From positions 1 to 14,156 of the forward strand of contig JAICLV010000053.1 of NCBI GenBank assembly GCA_025925185.1: a stretch of 14,156 nucleotides of DNA, read 5' to 3'. Every line of letters begins with the position of its first letter. Position 1 is the first letter of the stretch. Made by a program: the position numbers and the translations under genes. The notes below the pieces were generated by a model. That model saw only the letters and a program-made list of their open reading frames with translations, was not told the DNA's origin and did no database searches. Positions 1-6,545 of this stretch are shown in pieces. Origin of the DNA: Acidothermaceae bacterium. Lineage in GTDB: Bacteria > Actinomycetota > Actinomycetes > Acidothermales > Acidothermaceae.

Positions 1-2073
1 CCACGCCGTGCTGCCGGCCGCGCCGAACGCCACGACCGCGTCGTCCGGACGTAACTGGTCGCACACGGTGTCGACGAGCGCGAGCTCACCCTTCTCAGTC
101 TGCTGGGTGAAGACGTGCCTGCTGCCCAACCACGCGGGCGTGACGACCAGCGCGCCGACGCACGCCACCCCGAGGGCGCGCGCCGCCCACACGGTCGCGG
201 CGTCTTGCCGCCAGCGACGCTCCGCAGCGGTTGTCCAGGCCACCGCGCCCGCGAACGCGGCGAACGCGAGCAGCACCAGGCCCGGGATCGCGACGGGGAC
301 GAACCGACGGTCGGCCCACGGGTGGTCGGGCGTGATGCTCGGCGAGTACAGCACGGCCGCGGTCATCCCCACGAAGACGAAAAACGCGGGCAACCACTCG
401 CGGCGCCGGCCGCGGGTGAGCTCATGGGCCAGCCAGATTGCGCCTGCCAGTGCGAACGCCAACGTGGCCCACCCGAAATACCACGACATCCAGCGCAACG
501 ACTGCTCGTAATACGACCTGGTCGGATCGACGGGCAGGCCAAGGTAGCCCTGGATCTGACCGACATAAAAGGCGCCGCCCGAGCCCGCTTTGGAGCGGGT
601 GGTCGCGATATGAGGTCGGACGACGAAGTACGCGCCGAGCAACCCCACACCGAGCGCAGCGACCGCAGGCCATTTCGGCGAACGCGATCGATGCGGCCGC
701 TGCTGCGACCACCACACCGCCCGTGCCAGCGCCCAGGCGCCGATCACAATGACCGCGACACCGAGCGCCGCGACGACGTGCCACTTCGTCCGGCCGGCAG
801 GCAGCAAAATGCCTACCAGCGCGGCGAAAAGCAGCCCTAGCAGCAACCCGACCTCGGGCCACCCGCGCGGATGGTCGCGCATAGCGGAGCGCCGCGACGC
901 CCACCCTGCCCTGACGCCGACGATCGTCAACGGAATCGTCAGCACGAATCCGCCACCGGCAAGAGCCAGGTCGCGACCGACGTGTTTTGTGTAGGGCAAT
1001 GTCAAGAACACGCACACGAACGCGCCGACGAGCAGCCCGGCGCCGAGGCCGAGCGCCAACGCGCGCCACGCGCGCTGCCGGTGAAACGCCAGCCACCCGA
1101 TGAACGGCACCATTGGCAACAGGTCGGCCACCGCGTCGATGCGGACGACGGACACCAAACCGAGCACCAGCGCGCCGACAAACAACGCCGGTCGGGCGAG
1201 GGGCCACCCGGCCGGATCGGCCCGAGCGTCCGGCCCGCGCAGCGTCGGCTCGGGGTCGCTCACCGGCCGCAGCCGGGCGACCAGCAACGCGTCGAGCACG
1301 ACGGCCAGGCCGCCGAGCAAGATGAGTTGGGCCGACGGCTCGCTGTAGGTGGCCCGCATGACGTCGAGTTGCGGCTGCACCAGGGCGAGCGTGAGCACCG
1401 CGAGCGGCGCCCACCGGGGACCGACGAGCCGGGCGACCAGCCCGGCGAAGGCGAGCAGTCCGAGCGCGCCGATGAACGCGTTCATGTGCAACACGCCGGG
1501 CACGCCGGCGATCCAGCCGCCGATCGCCATCAGCACCGGCACGCCCGTCATGAACTGCGGGATGATGTGGCCGCCTTGCAGGTAGAAACCCTGCGACGCC
1601 AGGTACAGGTTCGGATCGGCGCCGCCGAACGACGCCGCGTGCGTCGGCGCCTGGATCGTCCCGTGGTCGGCGAGCCAGGTGGCGCTCATCGCGTACGACC
1701 CCGGGTCGCGACGGATCAGCACGTCTTGCGCGCTCATCGCGTAGGCGAGCACGCCGAAACCAATGACGACGGCGAAGACGCCGACCACCGCCCACCAGGG
1801 CACGTCGCCCCACGCCACGGCTCGTGCCTGCGCCGCGCGCAACGCCGGCCGGGCGAGCAGCGCCGCGACCGCGAACCCCAGCACGATCGCGGGCGCGGGC
1901 CGGTAAGCGTGCAACAACAACAACGGCAGCGCGGCCAGCACCCATGCGGCGACGACGACGGCCGGCGCCACCGTGCTGACGGCGAGCAGCCGCGCCGGCC
2001 ACGACCCACGGGCCGAGCCCTCGTCGGCGGCGCCGAACGACCGCGCAGGTTCGACCTCGCGATCGAGAGTCAC
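1..2073 (-). CDS. GT-C-type multi-pass membrane glycosyltransferase-like protein (C-terminus beyond window)
   Basis: One reading frame stays open for 691 codons from a GTG at 2073 to position 1, so the C-terminus is missing. AGGAG at about 2088-2084 supports this start. The product has a short polar N-terminus and then about fifteen hydrophobic segments, for example residues 32-51, 52-71, 92-111, 292-311, 372-391 and 592-611. A polar loop after the third segment carries RRDPGSY (121-127). A second loop has ATYSEP (241-246), and a late loop has PDHPWADRRF (582-591). This layout resembles polyprenyl-phosphate-sugar-dependent GT-C enzymes (the ArnT/GT39-like superfamily), which transfer a sugar on the outer face of the membrane. 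The donor and acceptor cannot be read from sequence. It follows the rmlA-like gene by 66 nt on the same strand, which suggests work on the same glycan. The membrane-protein call is firm; transferase activity is inferred. Confidence 0.82.
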   Translation of the reverse strand, partial: MTLDREVEPARSFGAADEGSARGSWPARLLAVSTVAPAVVVAAWVLAALPLLLLHAYRPAPAIVLGFAVAALLARPALRAAQARAVAWGDVPWWAVVGVFAVVIGFGVLAYAMSAQDVLIRRDPGSYAMSATWLADHGTIQAPTHAASFGGADPNLYLASQGFYLQGGHIIPQFMTGVPVLMAIGGWIAGVPGVLHMNAFIGALGLLAFAGLVARLVGPRWAPLAVLTLALVQPQLDVMRATYSEPSAQLILLGGLAVVLDALLVARLRPVSDPEPTLRGPDARADPAGWPLARPALFVGALVLGLVSVVRIDAVADLLPMVPFIGWLAFHRQRAWRALALGLGAGLLVGAFVCVFLTLPYTKHVGRDLALAGGGFVLTIPLTIVGVRAGWASRRSAMRDHPRGWPEVGLLLGLLFAALVGILLPAGRTKWHVVAALGVAVIVIGAWALARAVWWSQQRPHRSRSPKWPAVAALGVGLLGAYFVVRPHIATTRSKAGSGGAFYVGQIQGYLGLPVDPTRSYYEQSLRWMSWYFGWATLAFALAGAIWLAHELTRGRRREWLPAFFVFVGMTAAVLYSPSITPDHPWADRRFVPVAIPGLVLLAFAAFAGAVAWTTAAERRWRQDAATVWAARALGVACVGALVVTPAWLGSRHVFTQQTEKGELALVDTVCDQLRPDDAVVAFGAAGSTAW

Positions 2074-2135
2074 CGCTTCGGCTCTCCTATCTGCCCGTGA
2101 CGTCCTGCCCTATCCCTCGCTCCGCCTAACGGCTA

Positions 2136-2146
2136 CGCCTCAGGCG
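2136..2146 (-). other. Small hairpin with the rmlA stop codon in its loop
   Basis: CGCC and GGCG form perfect arms around the TGA stop of the rmlA-like gene, which is the three-base loop. The outer bases GCT and AGC can extend the stem if one base is bulged. It may be a weak terminator or a 3'-end stabiliser before the downstream membrane-protein gene. The stem is short enough to arise by chance. Confidence 0.3.
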
Positions 2147-3204
2147 AGCGAGACCTTGCTGTGGTCGCCGAGCATCAACCGGTGCGCGTGCGGCATCGCG
2201 GTGGACGGCGACACCTCGACTTCCTTGCCGATCAGTGAGTCTTCTATGCGGCTGACGCCGACGATCGTGGTCGACTCCAACACAATCGAATGCTCCAGCT
2301 CGGTGTGCTCGATGCGGCAGTCGTGGTAGATCGAGGTGAACGGTCCGACGTAGCTGTCGATGATCACGGTGCCCCGGCCGATGATCGCCGGCCCGCGCAC
2401 GGTTGAGCGCTCGACGCGCGCGCCCTCCTCGATCACCACCCGCCCGATGATGCGGCTGACCTCGTCGATCGTGCCGCGGCACGAGGGCTCGACGGCCTCC
2501 AGCACCTTGCGGTTGCACTCGAGCATGTCCTCGAGCCGCCCGGTGTCTTTCCAGTAGCCGGTCACCAGATGCGGCCGGACGTCCTTGCCGTGGTCGACCA
2601 GCCACTGGATCGCGTCGGTGATCTCCAACTCGCCGCGCCCGCTCGGCTTGATCGCCCTAACCGCCTCGTGGATCGTCGGCGCGAACATGTAGACGCCGAC
2701 CAGCGCGAGGTCGCTCTTCGGCTCGCTGGGCTTTTCGACAAGCTGGACGACGCGCCCCGCGTCGTCCAGCTCGGCGATGCCGAACTGCTGCGGATTTTCC
2801 ACCTTGGTGAGCAAGATCTGCGCGTCGGCGCCGCCGCGCTTGAACTCGTCGACCAGGTCGGTGATGCCGCCGATGATGAAGTTGTCGCCGAGGTACATCA
2901 CGAAGTCGTCGTCGCCGAGGAAGTCGCGCGCGATCAGCACGCAGTGCGCCAGGCCGAGCGGCGCCTCCTGCGGGATGTAGGTGGCCCGGATGCCGAGCGC
3001 CGATCCGTCGCCGACCGCGGCCTCGATCTCGGCTCGGGTGTCGCCGACGATGATGCCGACGTCGGTGATGCCAGCGTCGCGGATCGCCTCCAAGCCGTAG
3101 AACAGCACCGGCTTGTTGGCGACCGGCACCAGCTGCTTGGCGGACGTGTGGGTGATCGGGCGCAGCCGGGTGCCGGCGCCGCCCGAGAGCACAAGTGCCT
3201 TCAT
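2140..3204 (-). CDS. rmlA: Glucose-1-phosphate thymidylyltransferase, long form (RmlA/StrD-like)
   Basis: This 354-residue protein should join a sugar 1-phosphate (most likely glucose 1-phosphate) to dTTP, giving dTDP-glucose and pyrophosphate, the first step toward dTDP-rhamnose. Visible motifs are the nucleotide-binding GGAGTRLRP (8-16), KQLVPVANKP (23-32), the metal-site LGDN (105-108), VEKPSEP (156-162), ELEITD (192-197) and GYWKDTG (216-222). Residues 245-330 show hexapeptide-like spacing of a left-handed beta helix, typical of the long RmlA type. The length matches that family. ATG 3204 is chosen because the conserved protein begins exactly at MKALVLSGG; a longer in-frame start at 3276 adds an unrelated tail. 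No SD sequence precedes 3204, but a TAACGT -10-like element does, so a leaderless message is possible. Use of another nucleotide or sugar is not excluded. Confidence 0.9.
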   Translation of the reverse strand: MKALVLSGGAGTRLRPITHTSAKQLVPVANKPVLFYGLEAIRDAGITDVGIIVGDTRAEIEAAVGDGSALGIRATYIPQEAPLGLAHCVLIARDFLGDDDFVMYLGDNFIIGGITDLVDEFKRGGADAQILLTKVENPQQFGIAELDDAGRVVQLVEKPSEPKSDLALVGVYMFAPTIHEAVRAIKPSGRGELEITDAIQWLVDHGKDVRPHLVTGYWKDTGRLEDMLECNRKVLEAVEPSCRGTIDEVSRIIGRVVIEEGARVERSTVRGPAIIGRGTVIIDSYVGPFTSIYHDCRIEHTELEHSIVLESTTIVGVSRIEDSLIGKEVEVSPSTAMPHAHRLMLGDHSKVSLA

Positions 3205-3212
3205 GCGCCCGA

Positions 3213-3241
3213 ACGTTACCGGAGCCACGCTGAGCGGTCGC
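3213..3241 (-). promoter_or_regulatory. Candidate promoter for rmlA (possibly leaderless)
   Basis: Read on the minus strand, GCGACC (3241-3236) lies 17 nt upstream of TAACGT (3218-3213), which fits the actinobacterial TANNNT -10 pattern. The ATG at 3204 follows after 8 nt, and no SD is seen. Transcription could therefore start at or very near the start codon. The -35 match is weak. Confidence 0.4.
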
Positions 3242-3272
3242 TGAGAAGACGCTGCGGATCGGCCCCGAGGGG

Positions 3273-4781
3273 TCACGCCGGCTGCAGCGGGTCGGCGCTG
3301 GTCTCACCGGTCGCCGGCGCCGTGCCGGGCCAGTTCTTGCACGACGGCGGGGTCCACCCTCCGACCGGTTTCGCCGAGACCGCGGCGTCGTTCGCCGGGA
3401 GCATGATCGTGACGGTCACCGGGTTCGGGTCGGGCGCGCACCACGGGAGGTACCAGTACAGGTGGGTCGTCGCCGACTCCCCAGGCGCGAGGACGACGGT
3501 CAGCGGCGTCACGACGACCGGCCTCATCTCCGCCTGCCCTTGGTCAATCCCGGTGAGCTTCAACGCCGCGCCGTCGGAGCCAGCGACGGTGACCTTCGGC
3601 GCCCCACGCACCGAGCACGCCGCCGTCGACCGATTGGCGAGGGTCAGCGACACCTCGCTCGCGACGCCCTTGAGCGCGAACATGTTCGACGGGCCGGGCA
3701 GGGTTCCCGGCCCGGTGATCGCCGCCGTGAGTTGCGCCGACGTGCACGGCGAGTCAGCGCCCTCGACCTCGACCGACCCGCACGCTGCGTCCTTCCCGCT
3801 GGTGATGTCGACGACGGTCCAGCACACCTGCGCCGGACCGGTCGGCGTGTCAGCCGGGACCGGGATCTGCATGGCGAAACGAACGGTCTCGCCGGCCGGC
3901 ACATCGTGGACGTCGTCGCAGTTGAGTCGCAGCGGCGTCTTGCCCGGGTCGCCAGGACCTCGCTGCAGGTAGCTCGGACAAGGGTCGAGGACCATGTCGG
4001 CGTCGGTGGGGTTGACGATGTCGACGACGTAGCGCAGCTGCTCGCCGGCCTTCACGCTGGCCTGCAGTTCGAGTTTGAAGGTAGCTCCAGTCAGTGGCGG
4101 CGTCGGATACACCGGATCGGGCGGCTGCACGCCGAATTCCCCTACGTACAAGCCACACTCGACGTCGACAGTGGCCGGCACGGTGACCCTTCCACCACCC
4201 GGCATCGACATCACGAGAGCGTGATAGGTCGACACCGGACCGGCACCTGCGTGGTTGGCGGCACAGTCGCGCATGGTCTGCATGTCGATGTGGGTGTGAC
4301 CGCCAGGCGACAGCGCGACAGGCACGACGGTGAAGAGATTCGCCGGGGTCGCGGTGACCGGCCGTTTGCCCGGCTCCGTCGCGACGACCTGCGGCGTGCC
4401 GCGCAGCGCGCATGTCTTGGCGCTGACGTTCGTGAATGTGAACAGGAGGATGAGGCTGCCAGCGGCGCCCTCGGCGCCGTTGTAGGCCGCGGCCACGTCG
4501 GAGGCGGCGCACGGCGGACCTGCGGTCGGCAACGGCGAGGCAGGCAACGGTGAGCCAAGTGATGCCGACCCCGGGCGGTCAATCCAGGGCACCACACCCC
4601 GCGCCGACGGCGTGGCGGCCGGCGCCGCGGCCGATGTCGACGCCGGCGGCACATTGGACGCCGCCGAGATGGGCGCGGGCTTGGCGGCGCACGCGGTCAG
4701 CGACGCCGCGAGGAGGATCACAGCTGACCACCCGACCAGCCTCATGCCAGTGCGACGCGCGAGGGGAAGAACCGGTTGCAC
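3273..4781 (-). CDS. Secreted lipoprotein with two DUF4232-like modules and a middle module
   Basis: The N-terminus is a type II signal peptide: arginines, a hydrophobic run (residues 15-27), then the lipobox LTAC with lipidated Cys31. A low-complexity Ala/Pro/Ser linker (about 32-88) follows. Residues 91-209 and 346-481 both look like DUF4232 (Cys near the start, a TN or AN segment, then C-x-(L/V)-RG-(T/A)-P), so the protein carries an internal duplication. The middle region (about 233-334) looks like another beta-sandwich. Apart from Cys31 there are exactly twelve cysteines, four per module: 91, 124, 173, 209; 268, 288, 320, 334; 346, 389, 448, 481. This suggests disulfides outside the membrane. 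The molecular function is unknown; a cell-surface binding or scaffold role is inferred. GTG 4781 has a faint AGG upstream; ATG 4745 (residue 13) is an alternative start. It lies 68 nt upstream of the rmlA-like gene on the same strand. Confidence 0.85.
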   Translation of the reverse strand: MQPVLPLARRTGMRLVGWSAVILLAASLTACAAKPAPISAASNVPPASTSAAAPAATPSARGVVPWIDRPGSASLGSPLPASPLPTAGPPCAASDVAAAYNGAEGAAGSLILLFTFTNVSAKTCALRGTPQVVATEPGKRPVTATPANLFTVVPVALSPGGHTHIDMQTMRDCAANHAGAGPVSTYHALVMSMPGGGRVTVPATVDVECGLYVGEFGVQPPDPVYPTPPLTGATFKLELQASVKAGEQLRYVVDIVNPTDADMVLDPCPSYLQRGPGDPGKTPLRLNCDDVHDVPAGETVRFAMQIPVPADTPTGPAQVCWTVVDITSGKDAACGSVEVEGADSPCTSAQLTAAITGPGTLPGPSNMFALKGVASEVSLTLANRSTAACSVRGAPKVTVAGSDGAALKLTGIDQGQAEMRPVVVTPLTVVLAPGESATTHLYWYLPWCAPDPNPVTVTIMLPANDAAVSAKPVGGWTPPSCKNWPGTAPATGETSADPLQPA

Positions 4782-4824
4782 GCGCCTGGCCGCGTCGGTC
4801 CCGTCGTCCGGTGAAGAGCGCGGT

Positions 4825-4830
4825 TAGCCT
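4825..4830 (+). promoter_or_regulatory. Candidate -10 element for the first LCP gene
   Basis: TAGCCT fits TANNNT and lies in the 135-bp gap between the divergent lipoprotein and LCP genes. It would give a 5' leader of roughly 80 nt before the SD-led GTG at 4917. No convincing -35 is seen. An in-frame GTG at 4836 sits almost at the predicted transcription start, so a leaderless longer form cannot be excluded. Confidence 0.25.
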
Positions 4831-4916
4831 CGAAGGTGACCCGCACCACACCGCCGAGCGCAACCTCGGCGGGGTTTGCGACGTCCGATTTGTGTAGCCC
4901 TGCCGTGAGGAGACCC

Positions 4917-6389
4917 GTGAGCGACCCGATCCTGCCGCCCGAGCTGAACCCTCGGGGACCAGGTGCGTCGTTCGCGGCCGCGCCGAAAGACAAGACCGGA
5001 CGACGCGGCTGGCGCCGGCCGCTCGGCATCACCGCGGCCGTGATCGCCGTCGTGGTCCTGCTGGCCAGCGGCGTGCTGTACACCCGCTACCTGCACTACG
5101 ACCACAACCTCACCAAGGCGGCGGGCGTGCTGCAGCCCGGCGGGTCGAAGTCCGCCGACGGCGCCGAGAACGTGCTGCTGGTCGGCTCCGACAACCGCAG
5201 CGGCGACGACTCGTTCGCCCAAGCGCCGAAAGGTCAGGAGCAGGTCATCGGCCAACGCTCCGACACGGTGATGCTGGCGCACCTGGCGAAGGGCCATCAA
5301 AAGGCGACGTTGGTGTCGCTGCCGCGCGACGCGTGGATCAACATCCCGGCCTACACCGACAGCAAGGGCGTCGCGCACCCGTCGCACATGGACAAGCTGA
5401 ACGCCGCGTTCTCGCTCGGCGGCGCCCCGCTGCTCGTCAACACCGTGCAGCAGCTGACCGGCGTGCACATCGACCACTACGTCGAGATCGACTTCGTCGG
5501 GTTTCAGAACATGGTGAACGCGCTCGGCGGCGTCGACGTGTGCCTGGCGCGACCTGCGAAGGACCGCTACACCGGCATCAACTTGAGCGCAGGCAACCAC
5601 CACTTGGACGGCGCTCAGGCGCTCGCGTTCGTGCGGCAGCGGCACAACCTCCCGCTCGGCGACATCGACCGCATCAAGCGGCAGCAAGCTTTCCTCGCGT
5701 CGATGCTGCGCAAGGTCGAAAGCGCCGGCACGCTCGCCAACCCGTTGAAGCTCAACGCATTTATCGACGCGCTGACCAAATCGGTCACCGTCGACTCCGG
5801 AACAAGCGCGGCCGACCTGAGCAAGATGGCGCTCAAGCTGAAGGGCTTGAGCTCCGGCAACGTCGTCTTGACCACAATGCCGCTGTCGGGCTTCGGCAAG
5901 GAGGACGGCCAAGACGTCGACGTCGTCGACCAGGCGAAGGCGCACGCGCTGTTCCAGTCGCTGATCGATGACAACAACGGGCAGCCCGCGCCTTCCCAGA
6001 CTGGCGCGGGTCCGACGGTCGCCCCGAACACAGTGCACGTCACGGTCCTCAACGGCGCCGGCATCAGCGGGCTCGCGGCGCGAGCGTCGTCCGATTTGTC
6101 GAAGCTCGGCTTCGTGATCGAGGGGACGCCGGGCAATCGAGGCACCGGGGCGACCACGTCGGTGATCGAGTACAACCCGACTCAGGCGGCGCAGGCCCGC
6201 ACGCTCGCGGCGGCGGTCCCGGGGGCGACGTTGCAGGAGAACCAGCAACTCGACTCCACCATCGAGCTGGTGCTGGGCTCGTCGTACAACGGCGCCGGCG
6301 CGGGCGCGACACAGCCATCGGCATCGACCCCGGCGGGCGCGGTGACCGGCGCGGGCACGACGGCGGCGACCGCAGGCTGCACGAACTAA
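4917..6389 (+). CDS. LytR-CpsA-Psr (LCP) family cell-wall glycopolymer ligase with LytR_C domain (first paralogue)
   Basis: LCP enzymes move a lipid-pyrophosphate-linked polymer onto peptidoglycan (or a related acceptor) outside the membrane. The 490-residue product has a cytoplasmic N-terminus rich in Pro, Lys and Arg, one membrane segment (about 37-57), an LCP domain (about 85-270) and a LytR_C domain (about 373-457). Core LCP residues are visible: GSDNR (90-94), QRSDTVML (113-120), SLPRD (134-138), FVRQRH (239-244) and GDIDRIKRQQ (248-257). The tail is Ala/Gly/Thr/Ser-rich and ends with Cys488 two residues from the C-terminus. GTG 4917 is chosen for the strong GAGGAG SD about 5 nt upstream. 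The gene is divergent from the lipoprotein gene and 156 nt before a second LCP gene. The family call is secure; the polymer it attaches is not known. Confidence 0.93.
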   Translation: MSDPILPPELNPRGPGASFAAAPKDKTGRRGWRRPLGITAAVIAVVVLLASGVLYTRYLHYDHNLTKAAGVLQPGGSKSADGAENVLLVGSDNRSGDDSFAQAPKGQEQVIGQRSDTVMLAHLAKGHQKATLVSLPRDAWINIPAYTDSKGVAHPSHMDKLNAAFSLGGAPLLVNTVQQLTGVHIDHYVEIDFVGFQNMVNALGGVDVCLARPAKDRYTGINLSAGNHHLDGAQALAFVRQRHNLPLGDIDRIKRQQAFLASMLRKVESAGTLANPLKLNAFIDALTKSVTVDSGTSAADLSKMALKLKGLSSGNVVLTTMPLSGFGKEDGQDVDVVDQAKAHALFQSLIDDNNGQPAPSQTGAGPTVAPNTVHVTVLNGAGISGLAARASSDLSKLGFVIEGTPGNRGTGATTSVIEYNPTQAAQARTLAAAVPGATLQENQQLDSTIELVLGSSYNGAGAGATQPSASTPAGAVTGAGTTAATAGCTN

Positions 6390-6390
6390 C

Positions 6391-6433
6391 GCGCGGAACC
6401 GCGCTGCTCGCACTGCCGTTACCATGACGGCAG
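6391..6433 (+). terminator. Two consecutive hairpins after the first LCP gene
   Basis: One base after the TAA stop, GCGCGG and CCGCGC (6391-6404) form a tight inverted repeat. Then CTGCCGT (6413-6419) and ACGGCAG (6427-6433) form a perfect 7-bp stem with a 7-nt loop, followed by ATTT. This looks like a short-tailed intrinsic terminator separating the two LCP genes. The rest of the gap (6434-6545) holds another perfect inverted repeat, GGGCGG/CCGCCC (6485-6501), and the SD of the next gene. No clear promoter is seen there, although TTGCAA (6449-6454) is -35-like. Confidence 0.55.
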
Positions 6434-6545
6434 ATTTCCGGCCGCGAGTTGCAACCTGGGCGGCGCGCGAATCGTCTGCGGTAGGGGCGGCTTGACCGCC
6501 CGCTCATGCGCGACCGGGAACGACGATCAGGAGAACCGCGCCACT

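Noticed and set aside
422..2002. A 526-codon minus-strand open frame overlapping the membrane protein gene
   Set aside because: Its product is almost wholly Arg/Ala/Gly/Val with no domain, as expected for an off-frame reading of GC-rich DNA. The neighbouring frame gives a coherent membrane protein with an SD-led start.
871..2100. A 409-codon plus-strand open frame
   Set aside because: It is antisense to the membrane-protein gene and rich in Arg, His, Gln and Pro without any motif.
2569..3972. A 467-codon plus-strand open frame across rmlA and the lipoprotein gene
   Set aside because: It is antisense to two clearly recognisable proteins and has no family features.
4743..4781. Twin-arginine export signal in the lipoprotein (RR at residues 9-10)
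   Set aside because: The RR pair is not in a proper S-R-R-x-F-L-K context, and the segment disappears if translation begins at ATG 4745. The lipobox supports ordinary lipoprotein export.
4824..6425. A 533-codon minus-strand open frame opposite the first LCP gene
   Set aside because: It has Arg/Val/Asp-rich composition typical of antisense shadows, and the plus strand encodes a full LCP-LytR_C protein.
6492..6545. Upstream TTG start for the second LCP protein
   Set aside because: It would add 18 residues without homology and lies in the loop of a GC hairpin. ATG 6546 has an AGGAGA SD.
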